Origin: Mycoplasma anserisalpingitidis
GTDB taxonomy: Bacteria; Bacillota_I; Bacilli_A; Mycoplasmatales; Metamycoplasmataceae
Direction of reading: 5' to 3'
Assembly: GCF_007859615.1 (NCBI RefSeq)
Contig: NZ_CP042295.1
Coordinates: 372,001-436,000 of the forward strand
DNA length: 64,000 nt
Part shown: in pieces, positions 22,821-35,237 of the stretch
Layout: each line of letters opens with the position of its first letter
Numbering within the stretch: position 1 is the first letter of the stretch
The notes under the pieces: model-generated
Databases searched by the model: none
The model's input: the letters and a program-made list of their open reading frames with translations, nothing else
What the model was told of the DNA's origin: nothing
Made by a program: the position numbers and the translations under genes

Positions 22821-23829
22821 AAACCGGTGAATTTCCATGCATATGGAATGAAAGAATAAATATACTTATTATTATTCCAGCAAATAAGAATACAAGAACT
22901 TTTACTCAACTTTTTTTATCAAAATTTGAATGATAAAATTCTGGGAAGAATTCAACAAGTGAAGTAAATAAGAAAATTCCACCAATGAGTGATTGCATTA
23001 AGGCATAAATTACTCAATTTTGTAAAATATATTTACCAATAATCGAACCTATCAACATAAACGGTAAAAATAACAATAAACCAGAAACTGAAATTAAAAC
23101 AGCTTTTCATTTGCTATAACCTGCTTCTCTAAGTCTGTAGAAGAAAATTATTTCTTCAGGAATTAAATGAAGTATTAAAGAAATAATAAATGCAATAGTA
23201 ATATCGTTCGAACCACCTTCAACAATTAAACTTATACTATTTCCTAAAATAATACCTTCTGGAATTCTATGAGTCAAAAGTAATAAAAGAGCTACAAACT
23301 TTAATTTAGATTCAGATTTTTTATTTATATTTTTCGTTAATTCAACAGAATCATGCTTATTAAAAATAATATCTGGGTGTGTATGTGAATGAACATTTGA
23401 TTTATCATGATCATGAACATGGACAAATGCACTCATTTGTTTAGATGCAAGTAGTTTTTTGTTAACTTTATATGAAACAATATATTTTATAAAGAAACTT
23501 ACCAAAATTCCTATTAATGAACCGCCTGCAATAATTAAAATATTACTTATATAAACATAATTTGTTCCTCAATCTCTTTGAGAATTCACTGAAGAAATTT
23601 CTAAAGCTTCTCTCATAAAACCAAAAAGAGACATAACAATGAAAAAACCAGTAACAAAAGAATATAAATATGTTTTGGTTTTACTATTTAATTGTTTAAA
23701 GAAAAAAGGAAGTAATAGAGATATAAAAATTGGTATTAATAAAAGAATAAATAGAAAAATAAATACTAAAAGTATTTTTGTTTCTAAAGAACCAATTAAA
23801 TTACTAAGATATTCAATTTTTTCAGACAT
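22819..23829 (-). CDS. ZIP-family metal transporter
   Basis: This 336-residue polytopic protein resembles ZIP importers of zinc or iron. A His-rich cytoplasmic loop, HVHDHDKSNVHSHTH, lies near residues 133-147. The metal-binding helix pair follows, with LLLTHRIPEGIILGNSIS and SLILHLIPEEIIFFYRL, the second being the ZIP signature HxxPEG-type repeat. Eight or so helices are expected. TGA encodes Trp in several places. It is the last gene of the compact nadE-yebC-ZIP series (2-nt gap to yebC). Confidence 0.88.
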
Positions 23830-23831
23830 TA

Positions 23832-24566
23832 TTAAATTTCTATATTGTGGTAAACATCTTGAACATCATCATCTTCTTGAAGATCGTTAGCGAAGTTTAA
23901 TAATTTTTCTTTTTTCTCGTCATCTAATTCAACGAATAATGATGGAATGTATGTTATTTCACACATTTTAAATTCAGTAATACCTAAATCATTTTCAATA
24001 GCTTTTCTTAAGTCATTGAAATTTTCAGGTGCTGAAGTTACTTCAAAGATATTTTCTTCAACAATGTGTTTAACATCATCTGCCCCTGATTCTAAAGCAT
24101 TTAATAATAAAATATCTTCAGACACTAAAGAATCATCAATTTGGATAATACCTTTTTTCTCAAATGGATAAGGGATTTGACCTGTTTTACCTAATGAAGC
24201 ATTTTGTTTTTTGAAATAAGCTTGAATATTTGATGTTACACGGTTAATGTTGTCGCTTAAAGTATTTACAATAAAAGTAACTCCACCTCCCACAGTAGCA
24301 TTGAATAATGTTTCAATATATGAACTTGAATTTTTGTCACCTTTAGCTTTTTGGATAGCTCTTTCAATATTATCCTTTGGCATGTTTTTTGCTTTAGCCT
24401 TTGAAATAGCTAATTTTAATGCTGGATTAGTCTCAGGGTCAGCTCCACCAGCTCCAGAAGCTGCTACATAAATTTCTTTTGAAAGTTTTTGGAAAATTTT
24501 TCCTCTAGCTGCATCTTGTGCACCTTTTCTGTGAGCAATATTTGCTGAGTGTGAATGTCCTGCCAT
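23832..24566 (-). CDS. yebC: YebC/PmpR-family protein
   Basis: This 244-residue protein begins MAGHSHSANIAHRKGAQDAARGK, written here in part: MAGHSHSANIAHRKG then AQDAARGK, the YebC hallmark. GGADPETNPALKLAI and KNMPKDNIERAI follow, and the acidic middle domain is intact. YebC proteins were annotated as DNA-binding regulators. Recent work implicates some members in relieving ribosome stalling at proline stretches, so the molecular role should be kept open. It lies between nadE and the ZIP gene with 9- and 2-nt gaps. Confidence 0.95.
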   Translation of the reverse strand: MAGHSHSANIAHRKGAQDAARGKIFQKLSKEIYVAASGAGGADPETNPALKLAISKAKAKNMPKDNIERAIQKAKGDKNSSSYIETLFNATVGGGVTFIVNTLSDNINRVTSNIQAYFKKQNASLGKTGQIPYPFEKKGIIQIDDSLVSEDILLLNALESGADDVKHIVEENIFEVTSAPENFNDLRKAIENDLGITEFKMCEITYIPSLFVELDDEKKEKLLNFANDLQEDDDVQDVYHNIEI

Positions 24567-24575
24567 ATTTTCTCC

Positions 24576-25373
24576 TTATTTTTTATTGATATCTAATGGT
24601 TTATATGCACTTTGACGTTTATGTTCGCTGTTTTTGTGCATTCTTTCTATTTTTTCAATAACATTTTTATCTAAATATTTGTTTATTATAACATTATTAT
24701 TAATATGATCTAAGTAAAAATCTAAATCATCATAGCTAAAACTTAATTCGTCTTCATCAGACTGACCTTCCCATAATCCTGCTGAAGGTTTTTTGTTGAT
24801 GATAACTTCTGGTACATTTAACAATTTCGATAGATATTTTACTTCTGATTTAGTTAAATGAACTATTGGTAATAAATCCACTCCTCCATCACCATACTTT
24901 GTAAAATATCCAATGAAATATTCATCCTTGTTGTCAGTTCCACAAACCAAATATCTTTTAGATTGAGCAATCGCATATAAACTTGTCATCCTTAATCTTG
25001 GTTTAATATTTGAAATCGACATTTTATCTTCAATATCTACAGTTTTAAGAATGGAATCAAAAGTTTGCTTAAGATTTACTGTAATAAACTTAGCATTCAT
25101 CGATTCTTCAAGTTCACTAATATGACCTAAATCATGCTCCATTCCATCAATTGGCATAATAACACCAAGAGCATTGTTGGGAAAAGCTTTCTTTGCTAAA
25201 GCGTAAACCAAAGCTGAATCAATACCTCCACTTATACCAACAATTAAACCTTTGCAATTAGATTCTTTAACTTTTTCTCTTAGAAAATTTACTATAGTAT
25301 CTATGTATTCTAATGCTACTTCTTTATTGAAATTTCTTTCTCTTCCATTATATTCAGTTAATGTTCTATTCAT
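24576..25373 (-). CDS. nadE: NH3-dependent NAD+ synthetase
   Basis: This 265-residue enzyme amidates deamido-NAD with ammonia and ATP. The PP-loop GISGGIDSALVYALA is near residue 47. LVCGTDNKDEYFIGYFTKYG and KKPSAGLWEGQSDEDEL are the other conserved blocks. There is no glutaminase domain, so it uses free ammonia. The start lacks a Shine-Dalgarno, and TATAAT (25383-25388, minus) ends 9 nt before the ATG. It heads the nadE-yebC-ZIP transcript, divergent from mnmG. Confidence 0.95.
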   Translation of the reverse strand: MNRTLTEYNGRERNFNKEVALEYIDTIVNFLREKVKESNCKGLIVGISGGIDSALVYALAKKAFPNNALGVIMPIDGMEHDLGHISELEESMNAKFITVNLKQTFDSILKTVDIEDKMSISNIKPRLRMTSLYAIAQSKRYLVCGTDNKDEYFIGYFTKYGDGGVDLLPIVHLTKSEVKYLSKLLNVPEVIINKKPSAGLWEGQSDEDELSFSYDDLDFYLDHINNNVIINKYLDKNVIEKIERMHKNSEHKRQSAYKPLDINKK

Positions 25374-25382
25374 AGTTTATAA

Positions 25383-25388
25383 ATTATA
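25383..25388 (-). promoter_or_regulatory. nadE -10 box, predicted leaderless
   Basis: On the minus strand TATAAT ends 9 nt before the nadE start codon at 25373, leaving no room for a ribosome-binding leader. Confidence 0.55.
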
Positions 25389-25493
25389 ATAAAAAGTTTA
25401 TTTATTTGTATAAAATAACTTAAAAATAGTTCTTTTATAAATTACAAAAGTGATAAAATAAATAAACAATATTTAACTTAAAAGCGAGGAAGT

Positions 25494-27323
25494 ATGAACA
25501 AAAAGTTTGAAGCAATAGTTATAGGTGGGGGACATGCTGGAGTAGAAGCTACTTTTGCTTTAGCAAACAAAGGTCATAAAGTTGCTTTGATTAGTTTTAA
25601 TCTTAAAAAATTAGCAATGATGCCTTGCAATCCATCAATAGGTGGTCCAGCTAAAGGTATTATAACTAGAGAAATTGACGCACTTGGTGGAATGCAAGGA
25701 TATTTCGCCGACTTAGCGATGATCCAAATCAAGATGTTGAATGAATCAAAAGGCCCTGCTGTTAGAGCTATAAGAGCTCAAATAGATAAAGAAAAATATT
25801 CTAAAATAATTAGAGAAAATCTTGAAAAACATCCTAATGTATCATTAATCGAAGCTGAGGTTTCACAACTTAATGTTGAAAATGAAACAGTGATTGGTAT
25901 AACAACTAGGGAAGGAGAAGTTTATAATGCTGATGTAGTAGTCTTAACAACAGGAACTTATATGGCTTCAAAAATAATTAGGGGAAAAACTGTATTTGAA
26001 TCTGGCCCTGATAATGAGAAAACAACAACCCTAATTTCAGAATCACTAAAATCATTAGGTTTCGAACTTCAAAGACTAAAAACAGGTACTCCTCCAAGAA
26101 TTTACACTGATTCAATTGATTTTAGTGAAGTTCAAAAAGAAGAATTGAGCAATATGCAACTTAATTTTTCTGAACGTTCAAATATCAAACTTCCCGAGCA
26201 AATATCGTGTTATTTAACTTACACCACACCCGAAACTCATAAATTAATTGAAGAAAATGTTCATCTTTCTGGTATGTATTCTGGTGTAATTAAGGGTGTT
26301 GGACCTAGATATTGTCCAAGTATTGAAGATAAAATAATGCGTTTTATTGATAAAGATAGACATCAAATTTTCTTTGAACCCGAAACTGTTGAGGGTGATG
26401 TTATGTATATTAATGGTTTATCAACTTCATTACCTATCGAAGTTCAAAGTGAATTAATAAAAACTATCCCTGGTTTAAGAAATGCTAGAGTTCAAAAATG
26501 AGCTTATGCTATTGAATATGATGCATTAAATCCTCTTGATTTATACCCAACTTTAGAAACTAAAAAAATTAAAAATTTCTTTTGTGCTGGTCAAATAAAT
26601 GGTACGAGCGGTTATGAAGAAGCGGCTGCTCAAGGTCTGATAGCCGGTATTAATGCAGCATTAAAACTAGAAAATAAGGAAGCACTAATCCTTAAAAGAA
26701 ATGAAGCTTATATTGGAGTTTTAATCGATGATTTAGTAACTAAAGGTACTAAAGAGCCATATAGAATGCTTACAAGTAGAGCTGAATATAGATTACTTTT
26801 AAGAAATGATAATAATGATTCAAGATTATATAAATTGGCATATCAAGTAGGATTAATTTCTGATCAAGAATTTAACAGAATAGATAAAAAATATAAGTTA
26901 ATTGATGATAAGATTAAAGAACTTGAAAACACATTTTTATCTACAAAAGATCCTATCGCAATAAAATATAATGTAGAAAATAGCACAAATCTTGTTAAAT
27001 TAATTTCCAGACCAGAAGTTGATCCTAATGATGTATTGAGTGATTTTCCTTATATTCAAGAATTAACTACAATCGTTAGACTTGATGGTTACATCAAAAA
27101 ACAAATGACTGATGCAAATAAAATGTTAAAGTTGGAGAAATATTCAATACCTGAAAATATTGATTATGAAAAAATACCAAATATTGCAACAGAAGCAAGA
27201 CAAAAATTAATTAAAATTAAACCTCTAACAATTGGTCAAGCTTCAAGAATAAGTGGAATTAATCCATCAGATATTCAAATGCTTTTATTCTATATTGAGA
27301 CAAATAAAAAAAATGAAAATTAA
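25494..27323 (+). CDS. mnmG: tRNA uridine-5-carboxymethylaminomethyl synthesis enzyme MnmG
   Basis: This 609-residue flavoprotein, also called GidA, works with MnmE to modify U34 of certain tRNAs. The FAD-binding [14 protein letters not shown] is at residue 11, and [14 protein letters not shown] near residue 42. The tRNA-binding C-terminal region starts at [14 protein letters not shown] (about residue 426). TGA in QKWAYAIEYD is Trp. GAGGAAG precedes the ATG. The final 11 nt overlap rlmH. MnmE is not in this window. Confidence 0.96.
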
Positions 27324-27750
27324 TATTATTGCAGTAGGAACTTTAGAAAAAGATTTCAAAATTTTGTATGACGAATATACAAGAAAAATTGGTTCATATG
27401 CAAAAATAAATTTGATTGAAATTAAGGAATGTAAAGATAGTAATATAGAAGTTAAAAAAGCAAAAGAAACTGATCAAATTTTAAGTAAAATACCAAAAAA
27501 TTCACCAGTTATTCTATGCAGTCTACAAGGAAAAATGTATGATAGCATTGAATTTAGTGAAATGTTTGATAAAGACAATATAACCTTCATCATTGGTGGT
27601 AGTGATGGCGTGATAGAGAACAAGTTTGAAAATGCTAATAAAATTAAATTTAGTAATATGACTTTTCCCCATCAACTTTTTAGAGTTATGTTATCCGAAC
27701 AAATTTATAGAGCTTTTTCTATAATAAATAACAAAAAGTACCACAAATAA
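27313..27750 (+). CDS. rlmH: 23S rRNA pseudouridine-1915 N3-methyltransferase
   Basis: This 145-residue SPOUT methyltransferase acts on the 70S ribosome. The N terminus [15 protein letters not shown] and the C-terminal knot segment [11 protein letters not shown] ... [19 protein letters not shown] are diagnostic. The frame is open further upstream, but the family start is the ATG at 27313, overlapping the end of mnmG by 11 nt. Mature length is close to the usual 155 or so. A terminator hairpin lies just beyond its stop. Confidence 0.95.
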   Translation: MKINIIAVGTLEKDFKILYDEYTRKIGSYAKINLIEIKECKDSNIEVKKAKETDQILSKIPKNSPVILCSLQGKMYDSIEFSEMFDKDNITFIIGGSDGVIENKFENANKIKFSNMTFPHQLFRVMLSEQIYRAFSIINNKKYHK

Positions 27751-28224
27751 TTAAACCTGTGAAACCATTGCACCACTATTAATGTGGTGCATTTTTAATA
27801 AATTTTCATTACTAATTAGTGTTATTAACGAGATATTTGAATTCATAATTTCTTTTTCCGAAGTTATTCTATTTATTATCTCAAGAATATAAACCTGAGT
27901 TTCTAGTGGTATTTCATTTACTCCTTTTTGTCAATCCACTATATAATAAAATTCTTCAATCATCATTCGATAAATATCATTTAATATCACAGTATTTTTT
28001 TCATTTTTATTTAATTCAATGTTAAATAAATCTTTATTTGATACACAATCTTTGATATCTCTATCATGTACCCCAATAAAGAATACAGATTCAACATCGT
28101 TAGCTATTGCTAAAATTTTTTCTGGAAAATTTTTAATCTCCTTTTTAATTCTAATTTTAAATTCATGTTTGAGTTCTAAAACTTTTACTAAGTTGTCATT
28201 AATAAATTCATGTTTTTGTTTCAT
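27751..28224 (-). CDS. hypothetical protein, 157 residues
   Basis: I do not recognise a family. It starts MKQKHEFINDNLVKVLELKHEF, in part MKQKHEFINDNLVK. It has no signal peptide or membrane segment and looks helical and charged. Trp in IVDWQKGVNE uses TGA. Its TAA directly abuts the rlmH stop on the other strand, and the rlmH terminator hairpin lies inside its last 15 codons. Coding is supported by an uninterrupted frame and codon use like its neighbours. Confidence 0.6.
27769..27796 (+). terminator. rlmH terminator embedded in the convergent gene
   Basis: TGCACCAC / GTGGTGCA (27769-27776 with 27784-27791) is a perfect 8-bp stem, 7-nt loop, followed by TTTTT on the plus strand. Confidence 0.85.
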
Positions 28225-28516
28225 AATCTAATTGTAAATTTTTGCTAGTTCATAAAAATTCTTATTTTTTTCATTTCCGTGAACTTAAATTTCAAATATT
28301 TCCATTCTTTATTCAAAAAGAACTTATTTTTAAGTAAATTAGTTTGTGTTATTTTATTGAAATATTATTTTGAATTAAATTACACAAAATTTATTTTTAT
28401 GTAAATTTCAATTTTTAAAAAAAATTAGCTATTTTTAGTAAGTTGTTTTGCTAGTAAATGTGAAAATATTTTTAAAAATTCCCAATTAATAATAAAAATC
28501 ATATAATTATTATGTT
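28225..28516. other. AT-rich intergenic region
   Basis: About 290 nt of very AT-rich sequence separates the hypothetical gene from the lipoprotein gene. I see only T-rich and A-rich runs and the TATAAT box at 28502-28507. No gene, RNA or repeat is evident. Confidence 0.5.
28502..28507 (+). promoter_or_regulatory. lipoprotein -10 box, predicted leaderless
   Basis: TATAAT ends 9 nt before the ATG at 28517; no Shine-Dalgarno lies in the gap. Confidence 0.55.
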
Positions 28517-30877
28517 ATGAAAAAGAAAATGAAATTATTGAAATTAGTGTTGCCTGTTGCAACAATTACACCAGCACTTTTAAGTGCATCATGTTTTGGT
28601 GGACAAAAAGATGAAGACAAGAAACCCATTGACGCAAATCCTGGTGATACATCAAAACCTGAAAACCCCGAAAATCCAAGTAATCCTGGTAATACAGAAG
28701 ATGAAAAAGACAAACCTTCAACACAACCTGTAAAATATTCTAAAATAATTGAATTATTTAATTCAGGTTCTATATTTAAAAAGAAAATTTCTTATCAAGA
28801 ATTCTTAAAGTTCACTAACCAAGAAGGAAAAGAAACAGGAAGAATTGATCATTATATTAACAAAGATGGTTCAATAACAATTAGTATTAATAAAAATGCT
28901 GCTACATTAAACGAGAGTGTATTTTCAGATGAATTATTAAAATTAAGTGATTTTACTATCAATTTTAAGAAAGAAACTGATAAAGTTGGATTTGCTTATA
29001 GAGATGATTTACAAAAAGGATTTGAAATTGCAGATGAAAATGCTACTGCTGAAAATGCTAAAAGTTCATCTTCTAGATTGGTATTTAAAGTTGATAAAGA
29101 AGCTGAAACAATTACAATTTTAAGTGTTGCACTTTATAAGTATATTCCTGACAAGGGACTTATTTTATTAGTTCCAGCAGAAAAAGATTTTGTAATTAGT
29201 GTTGATGAATCTACAAAAAAACCTGCTGATAACACAGAAAACACCACACCAGGAAATCCAAGTACACCAGTTGAACCTGAAGTACCAAACCAACCAGAAA
29301 CTGGAGAAACAAATAATAGCGACAATACTGATTCTGAAAAAGAAAACACATCTAAAAATGATACTGTTGTGCAACCTTCAGTTGATTTACCTGAAAACTA
29401 TGAAAGTTTATCTGATTCAGAAAAAATATTATATTTATATAACAACGACTTAGTTTTTAAAAAGTATATTTCTGAAGAAGACTTCAAATTATTAAGTTCA
29501 CAAAAAAACAAAAGAATTGATTTTGATGACAAGAAACTTGTATTTTATCTAAGCAGAAACAAGAAAAATATATTGAACACGGATATTTTTTCACAACAAA
29601 TTAATGAAATTTTTGGTTTTACAAAAAACGTTAAACGTGATCTTGGAAAAATTGGTGTTGTTTATATGGATAAAAACAACGAGAGTTTTATAGGCAACAA
29701 AAATAATAGGGCTGCTTCAGGTAGATTTGTTTATGAAGTAGATGAAGAAAATAAAACAATTACTATCAAAACAATCGCTGTTGCTGATTTTACTTCTGAA
29801 AATGGATTTACTTTATATAGCCCAAAAGGTGAGTATAAAGACTTTGTTATTAAAATTGGAACTACAGCAGATTTAGAAGCTCAAGAAAATCCTAATGCAG
29901 AAGAATCTAACGAGGATTCAAAAGATCCAAATAGAGTAATTATTTCTGATTATGAAACAATCAAAAATTCAGAACAATTTAATGCAATAAAAGTTGATGC
30001 AGTTGCTTTACCAATAGTATTTGAAAATCTAAAAAATAAAATTGAAAAAGTTAAATTATCAGTTTCTGAGCAAGGTTTAGAAAAATTAAACCAACTTGAA
30101 ACTAAATTGAATGAATATAATGAATTAATTAAATTGATTAAAGATGAAAAATTACCTAATATTTTTAAAAAGCACTTTGACAATATCTTAACAAGTGACA
30201 ACATTAAAAGAATTAACCAAATTCTCGAAAAATCTGAATCACAAGTTAGAATGTTATACGATTCATTAAATATTACTGAAGGTGATTATTTAGCAGTTGT
30301 TCAAATACTTTCTAATATCTGAGAAGAAGTAATTAACATTGTAGTTGATGCAAATAATGGTATCGGTAGTGCCGCTACAGTATTAAATGCAGGATTCATC
30401 AAACCAACTGGTGCTAAATTAAAATCAATTTATCAAAAAGCACTAAGTGATATTTATGCAGAAATTGTTGAATTAAATTATCTTGAAACTAAAAAATCAA
30501 TTGATCAATTAGTTAAAGATTTAGAATACATTAATTATGAAGAAGAATTATATTCTCTTAAACAATATGAAGTGTTATTAAATAATACATTAACATCTTC
30601 AACAACATTATTAAGTAAATACAATTCAGAATTAAGAACACTTCAAAAAGATGCTGAAAATAATAAGACTAAAATTTCAGAATTAAGTAGAAAAATTTCA
30701 TCACTTCAAAGTGCACAATTCCAAGTTAAAACATTCTTAAATTCAAATAAAGAAGAATTAGAAACATTAAAATCATTAACATTTGACCAATTAAGTAACG
30801 AACAACAAAGCTCACTATCTTCATTAAAATACAAATTAATGACTTTAAAATCTCAACTTGAAAGAAGTATGAAATAA
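28517..30877 (+). CDS. surface lipoprotein with duplicated domain and coiled-coil C terminus
   Basis: This 786-residue protein has a lipoprotein signal ending LLSASC. A Pro/Asn/Asp linker leads to two diverged copies of a roughly 155-residue domain (about 74-228 and 290-450). Shared landmarks are IELFNSGSIFKKKISYQEF versus LYLYNNDLVFKKYISEEDF; KVGFAYRDD versus KIGVVYMDK; and RLVFKVDKEAETITI versus RFVYEVDEENKTITI. A second acidic linker separates them. The last 300 or so residues are helical and rich in Leu/Ser/Gln, suggesting coiled coil. It is probably a variable surface antigen or adhesin; function is unknown. Trp in NIWEEV uses TGA. Confidence 0.8.
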
Positions 30878-30885
30878 ATCAAAAT

Positions 30886-30909
30886 AAAATAGCTTTGGCT
30901 ATTTTTTAT
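30886..30909 (+). terminator. intrinsic terminator of the lipoprotein gene
   Basis: AAAATAGC / GCTATTTT (30886-30893 with 30898-30905), 4-nt loop, followed by TT and A/T-rich sequence. Confidence 0.8.
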
Positions 30910-30961
30910 TTTCCCTAAAATTATTAATAGTAATATAATAGAATAATAATTAAAGGCAAGT

Positions 30962-32503
30962 ATGAAAAATTTTATTAAAAAAACCCTAGATAAAATTTCT
31001 TGAATTAAGTCAAATATTTCACAACAAAAATGAATTTTTGTTGTCTATGTTTTAATAGTTTTTTTATCTGCTATATTACTTTATAGTCCTATAACTCAGA
31101 ATCTAACTGATGGAAATAAAAGAGTAAGTTTTATTGATGCTATTTTTACTACAGCAAGTTCATTTAGTGATACGGGAATTTTAACTGTTCAGACATATAG
31201 CCAGTGGAATGAATTTGGTCAAGCAATTATAGCATTATTATTCTTGTTAGGTGGAATTGGTGTATTTTCACTTAAATTATTTTTGATCAACTGACTTTTC
31301 AGAAAAAAAAGTATCAGCCTAAACGAAATAAATCTAGTTAATAGTGAAAGAGGTTCTCATAATGTTTCGCAAACAACTAGACTAGTTATAGTTAGCTTAA
31401 AATTCCTTTTATCCACAATTGTAGTATTTTCTTTTATATTGGCATTATATTTCTATTTAGCTGAACCTAGCCAAACCGAAGGGATGAAACAGTATTTTAA
31501 TGATAACGGAATAACATTTAATAACCCACATAATAATTTTTTACTTAGTTTAAAATTCGGTATATTCCATTCAATCTCAGCTATAAATAATGCTGGTTTT
31601 GATATTATTGGTCCAAATTCTTTGATGCCTTATTACTTAAATTTTCCTGTTCAAATAATGTTTATTATTCTATTTTTACTTGGAGGTTTAGGTTATCCTA
31701 CTATATATGACATTCGTAAATTCATATCTCATAAAATAAAAAGAAAAAAAGGAAAATATAACTTTACTATTTTTACAAAAATATCAGTATTTACTTATTT
31801 AATAACTGCTATTATTGGTATATTAATAACGTTTTTATTCGAGTATTTTGCTAAGGACCCTAATACTTTTTGAAACTACACTTATAATGGCGAATCATTT
31901 TATGGCGATGATTGAGATAAAACTTTTGCAATATTCTTTAATATTTTATCTACCCGTTCAGCAGGTTTTGCTACCGTTAACTTCAATCATTTTACTAGTG
32001 CAAATACAATCATATACTCTATTTTTATGTTCATAGGTGCTGCACCTGCATCAACCGGTGGTGGAATCAGAACAACTACTTTTGCAATAATAATTCTTAG
32101 TGTTGTTACTAAAATGATCGGTTTACCAAATATTAGAATATTCAAGCGTTCAATACCAAATGAAACAATTTATCGTTCATCCCAAGTTTTTGTAATTAGT
32201 ATTCTTTTAGTGTTTATAATTACATTGATTTGTATGACTAGCTCACCCGCTTATAATACAACAGAAATGTCTAATTATAATGATTTTTCTGATTATTTAT
32301 TTGTAGCATCTAGTGCTTTTGGGACTTGTGGTCTATCAAGTGGTATTGATGTGAATCAATTTAATATTGCAAGTAAAATTTCATTAATCATTTTAATGTT
32401 TATCGGTCAATTCGGAATTAGTTCAACACTATTACTTTGAGGTAGAAAACGTAATTATAAAAATCATTATAATTATATTGAAAGCGATGTTGCAATTGGT
32501 TAA
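30962..32503 (+). CDS. ktrB: Trk/Ktr-type potassium uptake membrane protein
   Basis: This 513-residue channel-like protein has four M1-P-M2 repeats. The selectivity-filter glycines are visible in SSFSDTGIL, NNAGFDIIG, TRSAGFATV and FGTCGLSSG. ASTGGGIRTTTFA marks the region near the intramembrane loop. It moves K+ (with Na+ in Ktr systems) into the cell. The cytosolic partner KtrA/TrkA, with its nucleotide-binding domain, is not adjacent. TATAAT at 30934-30939 is a plausible -10, with a weak AAAGG before the ATG. Confidence 0.92.
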
Positions 32504-32510
32504 AATAAAA

Positions 32511-32546
32511 AACGCTCGTAAGAAAAAATCTTACAGCGTTATTTTT
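32511..32546. terminator. bidirectional terminator between ktrB and the atp operon
   Basis: AACGCT-C-GTAAGA pairs with TCTTAC-AGCGTT (32511-32523 with 32529-32540; one bulged C). A-rich sequence lies on one side and a T-run on the other, so it serves both converging genes. Confidence 0.88.
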
Positions 32547-32547
32547 A

Positions 32548-32964
32548 TTATTTATGAGTTTCGTTATAAGCATCAATTTTAGAAATTGCTTTTTTAAGTT
32601 TTAATTCTACCTTAGCCATATCCGAAGGAGTATGATTGCCTTGTTTTAGTAACTCTAAGGCGTGTTCACGATCTCTTCTAGCTCTTTCAATGTCAATTTC
32701 ATCATAAAGTAAAATATCATCGGTTAAAACATTAATTTCTGATCCATTACAGTAAACTAGACCACTACCTACAAGGTATTTTTCGTAGTTTTTGCTTCTA
32801 TCACTATTAATTTCTAATTTACCAGGCTCAATATTTGAGAAAAATGGAGCATGATTAGCTTGAAGACCAATAAAACCGTTAGGAGTTTTTAATGTAACAA
32901 TTTCAACTTGTCCATTATAAACTTCTTTTATAGGTGTAGTAATTACTAAATTAATGGTTTTCAT
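32548..32964 (-). CDS. atpC: F1Fo ATP synthase epsilon subunit
   Basis: This 138-residue protein has the usual N-terminal beta sandwich (NLVITTPIKEVYNGQVEIVTLKTPNG, in part VYNGQVEIVTLKTPNG) and a helical hairpin rich in Arg/Glu (DIERARRDREHALELL). Epsilon couples rotation to the central stalk and can inhibit hydrolysis. It is the last gene of the atpI-B-E-F-H-A-G-D-C operon, starting 1 nt after atpD. Confidence 0.95.
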   Translation of the reverse strand: MKTINLVITTPIKEVYNGQVEIVTLKTPNGFIGLQANHAPFFSNIEPGKLEINSDRSKNYEKYLVGSGLVYCNGSEINVLTDDILLYDEIDIERARRDREHALELLKQGNHTPSDMAKVELKLKKAISKIDAYNETHK

Positions 32965-32965
32965 T

Positions 32966-34369
<1,404 letters not shown>

Positions 34370-34380
34370 TTATCCTCCTA

Positions 34381-35235
34381 TTATGTTGCATCAGCACCAG
34401 AAACTATTTCAGTAATTTCTTGTGTGATTAAACCTTGTCTTGTACTATTGTATTCTAAAATTAGAGTTTGTTCAATTTCTTGAGCGTTATCTGTGGCATT
34501 TTCCATTGCGTTTCTGCGTGAAGCCATTTCTGAAAGTTTTGATGCTGCACCTAATGCATAAATTAAACTACTTAAATAAAGCGGGATCGCATTTTTAAGC
34601 ACTTCTTCAGCACTAGGTTCAAATTCGATTTCAGTATGAACGCTTTTGTGATCTGTTTTAATTTCTAAAGGGAATAATGTTTTAATTTCAGCTTCTTGAA
34701 CAACATTATTAACAAATTTTGTATAAATAATATTAATTTTGCTGATTATGCTTTGTTTATATAAATCAAATGATTCACTAGCAATTAACGAAGCTAATTC
34801 ATAAGAAAATTTATTTCCAACTTCAGCAAAACTCTTGAGAATATTTTCTTTATTCTTAATTAATTTATTTGCTTGAGAAATTCCTTTATTTCCAATTAAA
34901 ATTAATTTATCATTTTCTTTAACTCTAGTTCTAGCTAAGTTTATAATATTTGAATTATATGATCCACATAAACCTAAATCACTAGTTATAATAATATAAA
35001 GCTCACTTTCGTTTGATTTATCCACAGGAAAAAGAGTGTCTAATTCACCTTTGCTGATGTGGTCTATAATATCACTAAAAGTATTTTCAAGTGAGTTTTT
35101 ATAATTTTGAATATTGTCGTATTCTTTCTTTATAACTCTTAATTTAGATGCACTAACCAATTCCATAGCATTTGTAATCTTTTTAGTATTAGCAACTACA
35201 GAAATACGGTTTTTTAAACCATTTAAATTCGGCAT
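34381..35235 (-). CDS. atpG: F1Fo ATP synthase gamma subunit
   Basis: This 284-residue central-stalk subunit starts MPNLNGLKNRISVVANTKKI and includes AMELVSASKLR. Its C-terminal helix region ASRRNAMENATDNA and the end LEYNSTRQGLITQEITEIVSGA are highly characteristic. It lies between atpA (2-nt gap) and atpD (11-nt gap). Confidence 0.97.
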   Translation of the reverse strand: MPNLNGLKNRISVVANTKKITNAMELVSASKLRVIKKEYDNIQNYKNSLENTFSDIIDHISKGELDTLFPVDKSNESELYIIITSDLGLCGSYNSNIINLARTRVKENDKLILIGNKGISQANKLIKNKENILKSFAEVGNKFSYELASLIASESFDLYKQSIISKINIIYTKFVNNVVQEAEIKTLFPLEIKTDHKSVHTEIEFEPSAEEVLKNAIPLYLSSLIYALGAASKLSEMASRRNAMENATDNAQEIEQTLILEYNSTRQGLITQEITEIVSGADAT

Positions 35236-35237
35236 TA

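Noticed and set aside
24247-24471. Plus-strand frame opposite yebC
   Set aside because: Antisense shadow of the strongly conserved YebC coding sequence.
27253-27312. Upstream start for rlmH
   Set aside because: The 20 extra residues are out-of-frame mnmG sequence. RlmH proteins begin with MKI-type sequence at 27313.
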